A stretch of DNA of 38,013 nucleotides. Source: an uncultured Anaerolineae bacterium (lineage in GTDB: Bacteria > Chloroflexota > Anaerolineae > J036 > Brachytrichaceae). Below are positions 28,324 through 36,448 of the stretch, piece after piece. The DNA is taken from positions 1 to 38,013 of the forward strand of contig CALHLE010000056.1 in assembly GCA_938034415.1 (NCBI GenBank), read 5' to 3'. Both the position numbers and the translations under genes were made by a program. A model generated the notes under the pieces. The model was not told the DNA's origin, ran no database searches, and saw only the letters and a program-made list of their open reading frames with translations. Position 1 is the first letter of the stretch, and each line of letters opens with the position of its first letter.

Positions 28324-28880
28324 GAGTAGCTCAAATTCTGCGCGGCGCGGACTTCGCTGTAGCTGTCGGCCAGGTCGTTCAGCCGGCGATTCGTCTCGCC
28401 CAGCTCGGCAACGATGCGGTCGAGGTTGCGTTCGCCGCGGGCGACGTCCACTTTCATGAGCGCCAGCGGCACGGTCAGCAGCGTCTCATGTGTTCGGCGC
28501 AATTCGCCGACGATGCCGCGTTCCATCGCCTCGATCTCGCTGAGCACGTCAGCAGCGTCCTCCGATCGCTTGGCGATCTTCTTGATGCGACGCAGGCGAT
28601 TGAGCTTGCACACTGCGCGGTTCACGTTGCCGGGCACGTCGCGCACCTGGCGCAGCAGCTCGGCCTTCTGCTCGTAGGGAATCGGGCAGAACTTGAGTGC
28701 GTCCTTGATTTCGTCCACCAATCGGACGGCGTCGGCGGCGTATTGACCCTCAGGCATGCCGGCCGGCAGACGCTCGGATTGGAAGCGGCGGGCAAACATG
28801 GCGAATGGGACAGCCAGCCCGAGCAAAATCGCTAGCGCAATCAGCGCCAACAACAAAAATAGAACCAATGGGATGAACAC
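28320..28880 (-). CDS. Membrane-anchored coiled-coil protein of unknown function
   Basis: A 186-residue protein with one N-terminal membrane helix (about 3-30, MFIPLVLFLLLALIALAILL) and a long, charged helical cytoplasmic part. The helical region has heptad-like Leu/Ile spacing (for example GNVNRAVCKLNRLRRIKKIA and VLSEIEAMERGIVGELRRT). The GTG at 28880 is chosen because a GGAGG site lies five bases upstream and it begins directly at the membrane helix. A longer frame overlaps the upstream methyltransferase. The last codons overlap the putative start of dinB (ATAG). No family is recognised. Its structure resembles scaffold or cell-envelope proteins that hold a helical bundle near the membrane. 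Confidence 0.7.
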   Translation of the reverse strand: MFIPLVLFLLLALIALAILLGLAVPFAMFARRFQSERLPAGMPEGQYAADAVRLVDEIKDALKFCPIPYEQKAELLRQVRDVPGNVNRAVCKLNRLRRIKKIAKRSEDAADVLSEIEAMERGIVGELRRTHETLLTVPLALMKVDVARGERNLDRIVAELGETNRRLNDLADSYSEVRAAQNLSYS

Positions 28881-28899
28881 CTGGACCTCCGATGAGCGC

Positions 28900-29538
28900 C
28901 TATCCGGCGCCCGAACTTTCACCCTGAACGCGCGCTGTTGTCATTGTAGCAACGCCGGATGAGAAGCGATACGTCAACCATGCCGATGGCCGGCCGCGTG
29001 CTGCGTCCATGCCATCCGCGCGAGAAACCAGCGCCAGCTCCGGCGCGAAGATCGCCAGGTCTGTTGCCAAAATGCCGCTGCCTTGCGACTGCCCATCGGC
29101 TTTGAACATGACGTAGAGCAGGAATGTCCCATCTGGCGCGAGCAGGCGCTTGACATGGCGCGCATACGCCGATCGGCCGCCGGCCGGCAAGCCGTGAAAG
29201 CAGCCGATATCGAGGATCAAATCGAATGGCCCGGCCAGCGCGCCGAGCCGCGTCACATCGCCTAGGCGCAGGTCGGCCTGCACGCCGGCTTCGCGCGCTT
29301 TGCGCCTGGCCTCCAGGATGGCCCTGACGGCAAAATCAACGCCGGTCACGCGCCAGCCATGTTGCGCCAGGGTGATGGCGTTCGTGCCCGTGCCACAGCC
29401 GAGATCGAGCGCGCGCCCAGGCGGATGCGCTGCAATAAACGCAAGCAGCTCCGGCGGCGAGATCCCGGTATCCCATGGCGGCCGTTCGCGTCGCAGATAC
29501 CAACGGTTGAATGCGAACCAACGCTTGAGGCGTTCCAT
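28900..29538 (-). CDS. SAM-dependent class I methyltransferase (thiopurine/tellurite resistance-like)
   Basis: A 212-residue methyltransferase. Residues 20-37 (PPWDTGISPPELLAFI) resemble the substrate-entry segment of thiopurine S-methyltransferase/TehB-like enzymes. Motif I is ALDLGCGTGTNAI (43-55), and the acidic residue of VTGVDFA (64-70) binds the SAM ribose. DLILDIGCFHGL is the post-motif III strand. The C-terminal 20 residues lie just before the next gene's ribosome binding site. The acceptor (S, N, O, Se or Te) is unknown. It is the first gene of a long minus-strand run and is divergent from the small membrane protein at 29607. Confidence 0.87.
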   Translation of the reverse strand: MERLKRWFAFNRWYLRRERPPWDTGISPPELLAFIAAHPPGRALDLGCGTGTNAITLAQHGWRVTGVDFAVRAILEARRKAREAGVQADLRLGDVTRLGALAGPFDLILDIGCFHGLPAGGRSAYARHVKRLLAPDGTFLLYVMFKADGQSQGSGILATDLAIFAPELALVSRADGMDAARGRPSAWLTYRFSSGVATMTTARVQGESSGAG

Positions 29539-29606
29539 TGCTCATCAGACTCTCAGACGACTCGCCTAGACTCATGGATTAGACACTTGCAGCTAACCCG
29601 ATTTAC

Positions 29607-29999
29607 ATGAACCAAGCGAGCCATTCCCTCCCTTCAAACGAAGTCTGCTTTAACATCGGCCCCAGAGAGCGGCAGAAACGCCTCGTTATCGGAATCGTCG
29701 GCATTGCCGCAGGCACGCTCGCGTTTGTGCTGATGCGCGCGGCAGTCGCGCCGTGGTGGGCAAACCTCGCCCTGCTGCCGATCTTCTTTGCCGGCGCCGC
29801 CGGCGTGATCCAGTGGCGCGAGAAGACGTGCGTGGCGTTTGCGCGTCGCGGCGTGCGCAACCTGGATAGCGGAATCGAGGCCATCGCGGACGAGGCCGAG
29901 AAGCAGGCGCTGAACAAACGCGCTGCAAAGATCACCATGAAGTCGTTTGCCTTCAGCGCGCTGGCAACAGCCTTCGCTATCTTCCTATCCGTGGTTTGA
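29607..29999 (+). CDS. Small membrane protein with three predicted helices
   Basis: A 130-residue protein. The N-terminus (about 1-26) includes FNIGPRERQKR, recalling the conserved start of small DUF2892-like inner-membrane proteins, and Cys14 lies nearby. Hydrophobic helices are at about 27-43, 49-68 and 111-129, and a charged, helical cytoplasmic loop lies between the second and third. I do not recognise a function; a DUF2892-type membrane protein is a guess. Its stop codon overlaps the next gene's start (TGATG), which indicates coupled translation with the AcpH-like protein. Confidence 0.7.
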   Translation: MNQASHSLPSNEVCFNIGPRERQKRLVIGIVGIAAGTLAFVLMRAAVAPWWANLALLPIFFAGAAGVIQWREKTCVAFARRGVRNLDSGIEAIADEAEKQALNKRAAKITMKSFAFSALATAFAIFLSVV

Positions 30000-30580
30000 T
30001 GAACTGGCTGGCCCACCTCTTTCTGTCCGATGACGACGTCGAACATCGCATTGGCAACGTCATCGCAGATTGGGTGAAGGGCGAGGCGCGCGCGCAGTTC
30101 AGCCCGGGCATCCAGCGCGGGTTCGCCGGCCACCGCCTGATTGACCTGTACACCGATGCCCATCCGGTCGTCGCGCGCAGCCAAGCGCGCATCGAATCGC
30201 CGTTCAGGCGCTACGCTGCCGTTTTGATAGATGTGTTCTACGACCACTTCCTCGCGGTGGATTGGGAACGTTACTGCAAGACGCCACTGCGCGAATGGAC
30301 GGCTGCCGTGTATGCGCAGTTCGCTGCGCACTGGCACCGACTTCCCGATCCAGCGCGCATTGGCCTGCAGCGCATGGCGCAGGACGACTGGCTCGGATCG
30401 TATGCCACATGCGACGGCATCGAGGCTACGCTGCGCCGCATGTCGCGCCGGCTGAGCCGGCCCAGCCGCCTGGGCGAGGCCGCGCCACAACTGACCGCGC
30501 ACTACGCCGCGTTGCGCGCCGACTTCCATGACTTCTTCCCCGAATTGCAGGCTTACGCACGAGCAGCTTGGCTAACCTGA
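29999..30580 (+). CDS. Acyl carrier protein phosphodiesterase-like protein (AcpH/DUF479 family)
   Basis: A 193-residue member of the AcpH family. The hallmark N-terminus MNWLAHLFLS is followed by RIGNVIADWVKG, GFAGHRLIDLYTDAHP and the YDHFLA motif; these His/Asp residues form the metal-dependent phosphohydrolase centre. The classical enzyme removes phosphopantetheine from acyl carrier protein, but many family members are of unproven activity. The ATG at 29999 overlaps the previous stop codon. The gene ends inside the convergent acyltransferase gene (28-bp overlap of the two 3' ends). Confidence 0.85.
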   Translation: MNWLAHLFLSDDDVEHRIGNVIADWVKGEARAQFSPGIQRGFAGHRLIDLYTDAHPVVARSQARIESPFRRYAAVLIDVFYDHFLAVDWERYCKTPLREWTAAVYAQFAAHWHRLPDPARIGLQRMAQDDWLGSYATCDGIEATLRRMSRRLSRPSRLGEAAPQLTAHYAALRADFHDFFPELQAYARAAWLT

Positions 30581-31485
30581 AGCGCATTCATCATGGCGGC
30601 CATCTCCGCCGTGATTGCGGCCACGATCTCCTCTGCGCCGCCCAGGGCAAGCAGGGCTTCGCCGCGCAGTGGGCGACCGAACGTCACGGACGGCATCACC
30701 GGCGTGCGCTCGCGCCGGCGCATGTGGACAATCAACTGAACCGCTGCGGCAGCGCGCTCGCGATCTTTCGGATCGCGCCGCAACCTGGCCGGCAAACTAT
30801 GCAGCGTCCAAGGCAGAATCACCCCGCTGACCAGGGTGGGGACTACGCGCACGGCGGGCACGCGCCGGACAAATATCCCCAGGCTTGGCGACCACGCGCG
30901 CAGCGATTCGATCGCGCCTGACATACACGCCGGATCGGGTTCGATGCGCCCGGCAGGGTTGATGAACAACGCCCCACCCCCTTCTAGATGGCGGGCAATC
31001 TGGCGGACGACGGTGAAGCGCTCGCACTCCGTCGCCGGCACAGGGATCATGCGGGCGAACATGTTGGGCAGCGCGCGCGCGAATGGGCGGTCGTTCGCAA
31101 CCACCTTCAAGTCACGGCGTGGAATGGCGCTGAAGCATGCGAGCGACTCTGACATGCCGGCGTGGTTAGCCGCAAAGACCACCGGCCCATCCATCGGCAC
31201 GTGATCCAGGCCGGCGACCCGCAGCCCGCGCGTATGTCGCAGCAGGAATTCGCGCGCAGCCGCTTGCAAACCCGCTTCGCCGATGCGCCGGTCGAAGTCC
31301 ATCACCAAGCGGGTGAAGCGTTCCGCATATGGCCAAAGCAACCGCTCTAGGGCCGGGCGTATCCAGCGCGCCTGCGCCAGTCCAAAGTTGTCGAGCAAGT
31401 CTTGTAGATTGATGCGCGTCAGCGTTTGATGGCGCGCGGCATCATCCGAGATGCGGCCGGCCAGAGCAGCCCGAGCGCTCGTCAT
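30553..31485 (-). CDS. Divergent PlsC-like lysophospholipid acyltransferase
   Basis: A 310-residue protein with the glycerolipid acyltransferase fold. The usual catalytic NHxxxxD motif is replaced by NHAGMSE, so His108 is kept but the acidic partner is Glu113 rather than Asp. The usual FPEGTR motif reads FINPAGR (174-180), which lacks the conserved Glu. PVVFAANHAG, ATECERF and VVPTLVSGVILPW fit the other family blocks. It may acylate a lysolipid or an unusual acceptor such as a membrane sugar or alcohol, or it may be poorly active. It is 90 bp downstream of the LuxR regulator on the same strand, so it could be part of the protease operon. Confidence 0.75.
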   Translation of the reverse strand: MTSARAALAGRISDDAARHQTLTRINLQDLLDNFGLAQARWIRPALERLLWPYAERFTRLVMDFDRRIGEAGLQAAAREFLLRHTRGLRVAGLDHVPMDGPVVFAANHAGMSESLACFSAIPRRDLKVVANDRPFARALPNMFARMIPVPATECERFTVVRQIARHLEGGGALFINPAGRIEPDPACMSGAIESLRAWSPSLGIFVRRVPAVRVVPTLVSGVILPWTLHSLPARLRRDPKDRERAAAAVQLIVHMRRRERTPVMPSVTFGRPLRGEALLALGGAEEIVAAITAEMAAMMNALQVSQAARA

Positions 31486-31575
31486 ACAAACGTGATTCTA
31501 GGCCAGATGACCGAGACTGCGCTGATAGGGGCATCTCTCCGTGGGCAGGCGCAAGCGTCACCTCCCCCTCACCGC

Positions 31576-32211
31576 TCAAAGGGTAATCAACCCCAACTTC
31601 GCAGCCCGGCTCACTGCCTCAGTGCGACTGGCGACGCCGAGCTTGGCGTAAATCGAGGAGAGATGAAATTTGACGGTGGATTCGCTCACCCCCAGCTCGT
31701 GCGCGATCAACTTGCTCGGCAAGCCGCGGCTCACCTGCTCCAGCACCTCGACCTCGCGCGGGGTAAGCGCCGGTTTGGGTTCGGCCTCCTCTGAGGGACT
31801 GGTCTGCCGAGCCGCTATCGGCGTCGTCGCGAATTGACCGGCCATATATGCCGGCAGCGCCGCCATCCCACTCAGAGCAGCCATCGCTGCTGCGCGCAGC
31901 TCCTCCGCCGAAGCGTCGGCCGGGATGATGCTCCAACCACGCAACGGCAGCGCGCGCAACGCATCCACAGCCGCGCCGTCATTGGCCAGCACGACCACGC
32001 TCTGCTCGCGTTCGTCGGACAACACGCCGACAAGCGGCAAGAGTTGATCAGGATCGGTCAACAAGAAAAGGTCGGCATTCGCAACAGTTGGCGATCGCTC
32101 AAGCGCGGGCGTCTCGCCGACGACCTCCCAAGTCGGCTCGGCCTGCGCAAGCAAGGCGCGCAGGCCGAGCCGCAACGCAGGCGTCGGGGCGACGATGAAG
32201 ACGCGCGGCAT
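31576..32211 (-). CDS. LuxR-family transcriptional regulator with degenerate receiver domain
   Basis: A 211-residue NarL-type regulator. The N-terminal domain (1-115) aligns with response-regulator receivers (VFIVAPTPALRLGLRALL, EVVGET), but the acidic pocket is lost: the usual DD pair reads AP (8-9), the phospho-acceptor Asp aligns with Thr52 (LLTDP), and the conserved Lys with Pro97. The C-terminal domain (about 147-211) is a complete LuxR/GerE helix-turn-helix (LTPREVEVLEQVSRGL, GVSESTVKFHLSSIYAKLG). It should bind DNA independently of phosphorylation. It lies 32 bp after a trypsin-like protease gene on the same strand. The proteases upstream may therefore be regulated by, or modify, this protein. 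Confidence 0.85.
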   Translation of the reverse strand: MPRVFIVAPTPALRLGLRALLAQAEPTWEVVGETPALERSPTVANADLFLLTDPDQLLPLVGVLSDEREQSVVVLANDGAAVDALRALPLRGWSIIPADASAEELRAAAMAALSGMAALPAYMAGQFATTPIAARQTSPSEEAEPKPALTPREVEVLEQVSRGLPSKLIAHELGVSESTVKFHLSSIYAKLGVASRTEAVSRAAKLGLITL

Positions 32212-32243
32212 GGCAGACGGCGAACGGACTTCCGCAGTCTACT

Positions 32244-32861
32244 TCACAGCCGGTCGTTGTCCGCGATCCATTCAGCGACGACATGGCTGGGGATGGCCAC
32301 GCTCAGATCGCCGCCGAAGATCATGGCGTTGACGCCGATAACTGCGCCGGCGGCGTTCAGCAACGGACCGCCGCTGTTGCCCGGCGCCAGCAGCACGTCC
32401 GAGCGGATGTATGGCGCAATGCGCCTCGTCCCGCGAATCGCCATGCTGCCCAGGCCGCTGATGACGCCAGAGGTGACGACGCCGGTCTGTCCCCACGGGT
32501 TGCCGATGGCAAAAACGAGTTCGCCCACCCGCAGGCGAGCCGAATCGCCGATTCGCGCAGTTGGCAGTCCACCTACAGCTAGACCGAGCAGCGCCAGGTC
32601 GAGTTGTGGGTCGCCGGCAAGCAGTTGGGCAGCAAAGCGGCGATTGTCCGCGGTGACGATGCGCAGGCCGCCGCTGTTACGGCGCGTTACTCCGGCTACC
32701 ACGTGCGCATTGGTGACGACCTCGCTGCGCGTAGCGTCGCTATGCCAGATGATGCCTGTGCCTACGCCGCGGCCGCCTGCGTCAACCCGAACGACGCTTG
32801 CTTTGGCAGCCTCGATCATGTCGGCGAACGCTTGATTCACCTCCAACAGAGATCGCGTCAT
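32244..32861 (-). CDS. Trypsin-like serine protease (S1C), no signal peptide
   Basis: A protein of about 205 residues with a chymotrypsin-fold protease domain only. Numbered from the GTG three bases upstream, the catalytic triad is His54 (VTNAHVVAG), Asp89 (PQLDLALL) and Ser164 (APGNSGGPL), and the oxyanion loop is intact. There is no signal peptide, membrane helix or PDZ domain, so the protein should stay in the cytoplasm, unlike most HtrA proteases. The ATG at 32861 or the GTG at 32864 can be the start; both lie just after the stop of the PDZ-containing protease gene. The two proteases, which share their type but not their domain composition, probably work together. Confidence 0.88.
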   Translation of the reverse strand: MTRSLLEVNQAFADMIEAAKASVVRVDAGGRGVGTGIIWHSDATRSEVVTNAHVVAGVTRRNSGGLRIVTADNRRFAAQLLAGDPQLDLALLGLAVGGLPTARIGDSARLRVGELVFAIGNPWGQTGVVTSGVISGLGSMAIRGTRRIAPYIRSDVLLAPGNSGGPLLNAAGAVIGVNAMIFGGDLSVAIPSHVVAEWIADNDRL

Positions 32862-32869
32862 CACTTTGC

Positions 32870-33763
32870 TTAGCTTTTCTGGCCGACGACAACGGTCAGC
32901 ATTTGAGCAATACCGCCACGGCTGACGCGGACACTTACCGGCTTACCGACCCGATCGCCATGCAGCGCTGCCATTAAATCGTCGGCGTCGTTGATGGGCT
33001 GGCCCTCAACGGCGAGCAGGATGTCGCCGATCAGCAGACCACCCCGCTCCGCCGGGCTGTTCTCTTCTACGCGCACGATGAGCAAGCCATACTCTTGCTT
33101 ATCGCTGCGTAGGGCCGGCGGTAGCTTCACCTGCTGGCTAACGATGCCAAGATAACCGCGCTTGACGTAGCCTTGCTCGGTCAAGGCGCCGGCCACCTTC
33201 AGCGCGACGTTCATCGGAATGACGATTGTCGCGCCGCGCACTAAACCTGTGGTGAGCAGACCGAACGCTGCGCCGGCGACATCCACCAAGGCGCCGCCGC
33301 TGAAGCCGGGATAGGGAATCGCGTCGGTCTGGATGTAGCGCTCCAGGGTTGCGCCGCTGCGGCCGGTGCGCAGCGAGCCGCCGACCTTGCTCACGACGCC
33401 CAAGCTGGCCATTACCCCATCAGGCGATGGACGGCCGACGGCCAGCGCAAGCTGTCCCACGCGCGCCTCGGCGGCCGCAGTCGCAAGCGGCACGCCAAGC
33501 CCTTGCACGCGCAGCACGGCGAGATCGGTCGAGGCATCGCGCCCAGCGATTTGCGCGCCGAGAACACGGTTGTCGTAAGTCTGTACGGTCAGGTTGTTCT
33601 CACGTTCTAGCACATGATCGGCAGTGAGCACAAGCTCATCGGCATAGGCTATGCCGGTTGCGGGCTGGCGCGCTCGTCCGTTGACCATAACAAGTGACTT
33701 GCCGATGCGCTCAACAGCATCGGCCATTTGGTTAGAAAACGCACTAAGCATGTTGATGTCCAT
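32870..33763 (-). CDS. HtrA-like serine protease with one PDZ domain, no signal peptide
   Basis: A 297-residue S1C protease. The catalytic triad is His50 (LTADHVL), Asp80 (STDLAVL) and Ser155 (PGFSGGAL). A single C-terminal PDZ domain (about 200-297; NSPAERGGLLIGDILLAVEG) follows. The protein opens directly with a helix (MDINMLSAFSNQMADAVERI) and no signal peptide or membrane anchor is visible, which is unusual for HtrA/DegP proteins and suggests a cytoplasmic role in substrate recognition. A purine-rich AAGGAG lies before the ATG. It is the first gene of a minus-strand operon with a second trypsin-like protease and the LuxR-like regulator. Confidence 0.9.
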   Translation of the reverse strand: MDINMLSAFSNQMADAVERIGKSLVMVNGRARQPATGIAYADELVLTADHVLERENNLTVQTYDNRVLGAQIAGRDASTDLAVLRVQGLGVPLATAAAEARVGQLALAVGRPSPDGVMASLGVVSKVGGSLRTGRSGATLERYIQTDAIPYPGFSGGALVDVAGAAFGLLTTGLVRGATIVIPMNVALKVAGALTEQGYVKRGYLGIVSQQVKLPPALRSDKQEYGLLIVRVEENSPAERGGLLIGDILLAVEGQPINDADDLMAALHGDRVGKPVSVRVSRGGIAQMLTVVVGQKS

Positions 33764-33993
33764 ACTGTTGATACTCCTTCGATACTCCTCTCATCGGTTA
33801 GCACTACTCGGATGATTGTGCGAGGACAAGCATAGACAGCATCGTTCGCCAGAGCTACTCCACTTAGGTATAGTTCGGGCTAGGCGTTCGTTCAGGGGAA
33901 AGGTCTGCCATCACTATCCAATGGCATCCTGTGCATACACGGCGCCTATCGTTGCTGAACTTAAGATGAAGGACTGATGAAGGACTACTGAAG
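33764..33993. promoter_or_regulatory. Divergent promoter region of the HtrA-like and pncB genes
   Basis: A 230-bp gap between two divergent genes. On the plus strand, TATAGT at 33869-33874 is a possible -10 box for pncB. On the minus strand, TTGTCC followed 17 bp later by TAGTGC is a weak candidate for the protease operon. The leader of pncB contains a tandem 11-bp duplication (33965-33986). I see no NAD-riboswitch-like structure or clear operator. Confidence 0.35.
33965..33986 (+). repeat. Tandem 11-bp duplication in the pncB leader
   Basis: GATGAAGGACT occurs twice in direct succession, ending 7 bp before the pncB ATG. Each copy carries a GAAGGA Shine-Dalgarno-like element and an ATG, so it creates two mini-ORFs, MKD and MKDY. 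The first stop and the second ATG overlap as TGATG. The second mini-ORF stops two bases before the real start. Confidence 0.7.
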
Positions 33994-35553
33994 ATGAGAC
34001 CGAGCGAACGAGATGTCGCCGAGGGCATTCTATTTACCGACCAGTACCAGTTGACCATGGCGCAGTTGTATTACCGCGCCGGCATCCACGAACGACGCGC
34101 TCAGTTCGAGCATTTCTTCCGCAGCTATCCTGATTATGGCAAGCACCAGGCCGGCTACTGCGTGAACGCCGGCCTGGGCACGCTGATCGAGTGGATGCAG
34201 CGCGCTCGGTTCCGCGATGCGGATTTGGCCTATCTCAGGGCACAAAAGACGCGGGGCGGCGGTCCGCTGTTCGGCGCAGACTTCCTGGACTGGTTAAGCC
34301 GCTACGGCAACTTCGACGCAATTACCTTGCGCGCCATCCCTGAAGGTCACGTAGTGCATCCTCAAGCGCCGCTCACGGTGGTCGAGGGTCCGCTGGCAAC
34401 CACCCAACTGCTTGAGAGCGCGCTCCTCAACCAGCTCAACTTCCAAACGCTGATTGCGACTAAGGCAGCGCGCATTCGCGAGAGCAGCCAGGGGCGAACG
34501 GTGCTGGAGTTCGGCATGCGGCGCGCTCAAGATCGCGGCGCAAACGCCGGAACGCGCGCTGCGCTGATCGGCGGAGCCGACTTCTCGTCGAACGCCGGCA
34601 TGTCGCACGTGCTGGGCTTCCCGCCCAAAGGCACTCACGCCCACAGCATGGTGCAAGCTTTCATCGCCATGGGCGGCAGCGAGTTGGACGCATTTCGCGC
34701 CTACGCCGAGGTCTATCCGGATGACTGCTTACTTTTGGTGGACACGATCAACACGTTGGAGAGCGGCCTGCCCAACGCGATCAAGGTGTTTGAGGAGCTG
34801 AGGCGCAAAGGGCACACACCAATCGGCGTCCGCCTCGACTCCGGCGACCTCGCCTATTTGAGCATTCAGGCAGCCAAGATGTTGGACCAAGCCGGCTTTC
34901 CCAATACGTCCATCGTGCTGTCCAATCAGCTCGATGAGCTGGTAATCTGGCAAATCACGGCGCAGATCCGCGACGAGGCGCAGCGCTATGGCATGGATCC
35001 TGAGCGCGTGATTGCGCGTTTGGTCTACGGCGTTGGCACGAACTTGATTACGTCACACGGTCACCCTGCCCTTGACGGCGTCTATAAGCTGGTCTCTGTC
35101 GAACGTGATGGAACATGGGCGCCGGCGATCAAAATCTCAGAAACGCCGATGAAGACTTTGAACCCGGGCGATAAGGCCGTCTGGCGGCTCTACGATCGCC
35201 GAGGGATGGCTACTGCCGACCTTATTTGCTTACGCGAAGAAGATCCGCGTCAACACGAATGGCTCGTCCTGCGCCACCCGACCGACCACACCAAGTTCCG
35301 CAGCTTGCACCACAGCGAAATTTCAGGGTTTGAGCCGCTCCTGGTCGAAGTGCTGCGAGAGGGCCGATTGGTCTGCGAGTTGCCGACCATCGAGGAGATG
35401 CGCGCGACCCGGCAACGCGACATCGAACGGCTGGACGCCGGCGTGCGCCGCCTGATCAATCCCCACACCTATCACGTTTCGCTCAGCCAGAAGCTGTGGG
35501 ACCTCAAGCAGACGCTGATCGAAGAAGCGCGGACGCAACATGCCATCCACTAG
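33994..35553 (+). CDS. pncB: Nicotinate phosphoribosyltransferase
   Basis: A 519-residue enzyme that joins nicotinate to PRPP, with ATP hydrolysis, to form nicotinate mononucleotide, the salvage route to NAD. Diagnostic blocks are [15 protein letters not shown] (13-27), [10 protein letters not shown] (171-180), the [12 protein letters not shown] region (212-223) with the phospho-accepting His, [21 protein letters not shown] and [11 protein letters not shown]. The first ATG after the leader gives this full-length protein. The protein is complete and all motifs are conserved. It is divergent from the HtrA operon and its 3' end overlaps the convergent phosphoribosyltransferase by 4 bp. Confidence 0.97.
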   Translation: MRPSERDVAEGILFTDQYQLTMAQLYYRAGIHERRAQFEHFFRSYPDYGKHQAGYCVNAGLGTLIEWMQRARFRDADLAYLRAQKTRGGGPLFGADFLDWLSRYGNFDAITLRAIPEGHVVHPQAPLTVVEGPLATTQLLESALLNQLNFQTLIATKAARIRESSQGRTVLEFGMRRAQDRGANAGTRAALIGGADFSSNAGMSHVLGFPPKGTHAHSMVQAFIAMGGSELDAFRAYAEVYPDDCLLLVDTINTLESGLPNAIKVFEELRRKGHTPIGVRLDSGDLAYLSIQAAKMLDQAGFPNTSIVLSNQLDELVIWQITAQIRDEAQRYGMDPERVIARLVYGVGTNLITSHGHPALDGVYKLVSVERDGTWAPAIKISETPMKTLNPGDKAVWRLYDRRGMATADLICLREEDPRQHEWLVLRHPTDHTKFRSLHHSEISGFEPLLVEVLREGRLVCELPTIEEMRATRQRDIERLDAGVRRLINPHTYHVSLSQKLWDLKQTLIEEARTQHAIH

Positions 35554-36248
35554 TGCAAAGCAGCCGTCCGCGCCTGTCCATCCGCGCTCACCGCGTGCGC
35601 ATCCGCGCCAGCCCGCTGCAGGTAGGCGATCACTTCGTCGTCGGACAGTTGGCCAAAGTCCTGATACCACGCGCCAATGCCCATGAGTAGCTCCGGGGTC
35701 AGCAGGCAGACTATCTCATCCGCCTCATCCTGGAGCGCTTCCAGCGTTTGCGGCGCGCCGACCGGCGCGGCGACGCTCACCCATGCCGGCTGGTGCGCGC
35801 GGACGGCACGGATAGCCGCGCGCATCGTTGCGCCGGTGGCGATGCCGTCGTCCACCAGGATCACAACCCGCCCCGCCAAGTTGGGGAAGGGACGCGCGCC
35901 GCGAAAGACGCGCTCTCGCCGTTGCAGTTCGGCCAACTCGCGTTGGGTCACACGCTCGACGTCCTCATCGGTCAACCCCAACTCCGCGATTAGCTCATGC
36001 GAGAGCACACGCACGCCGCCTGAAGCGATCGCGCCCATCGCCAGCTCCTCTTCGCCCGGCACGCCCAGCTTGCGCACTACGAAGACGTCCAAAGGCGCCT
36101 TCAGCGCGCTCGCAACCTGGTAAGCCACCGGGACGCCGCCGCGCGGCAAGGCTAGTACGATAACATCATTGCGCCCGGCGTAGCGCTGTAACCGCTGCGC
36201 CAGCAACCGACCGGCCTGGGAACGATCTCGGAAGCGACGCATGTTCAT
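35550..36248 (-). CDS. Class I phosphoribosyltransferase
   Basis: A 232-residue protein with a type I PRTase fold. The PRPP-binding loop [10 protein letters not shown] is at residues 132-141. The N-terminal [15 protein letters not shown] and [15 protein letters not shown] segments are typical of a widespread family of putative phosphoribosyltransferases whose physiological substrate is unknown; some members are fused to dienelactone-hydrolase-like domains. I do not identify the nucleobase. The ATG at 36248 is used; the alternative TTG upstream adds five residues, and the ATG at 36242 is also possible. A TATAGT -10-like box lies at 36284-36289 on the minus strand. The 3' end overlaps pncB by four bases; a link to PRPP or NAD metabolism is inferred from this neighbour. 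Confidence 0.85.
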   Translation of the reverse strand: MNMRRFRDRSQAGRLLAQRLQRYAGRNDVIVLALPRGGVPVAYQVASALKAPLDVFVVRKLGVPGEEELAMGAIASGGVRVLSHELIAELGLTDEDVERVTQRELAELQRRERVFRGARPFPNLAGRVVILVDDGIATGATMRAAIRAVRAHQPAWVSVAAPVGAPQTLEALQDEADEIVCLLTPELLMGIGAWYQDFGQLSDDEVIAYLQRAGADAHAVSADGQARTAALH

Positions 36249-36350
36249 CGAACAACTCAGCAATAAGTCAGAGAGGTTAAATCACTATAAGACTTGTAGG
36301 TTTATTCACCCGTGCAGATTTGCCAGGCTGTATCAGTGGAGCGTCACCGC

Positions 36351-36370
36351 ATTAAACAAATCTTAATATG
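36351..36370 (+). promoter_or_regulatory. Possible Pho-box-like tandem TTAA repeats upstream of phnD
   Basis: Two xTTAAxxx elements (ATTAAACA and CTTAATAT) repeat with an 11-bp period, the spacing seen in PhoB/SphR-type Pho boxes. A third CTTAAT lies at 36390-36395. The stretch is AT-rich and about 80-100 bp before the start of a phosphonate/phosphate transporter gene. This is only a resemblance; the full consensus is not matched. Confidence 0.3.
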
Positions 36371-36448
36371 CACTTCGTGCAGAGACAAACTTAATGGCTA
36401 TCATGCTATCTTGCAATCTGACTGAATACAAGGAGACCACACTTCACT

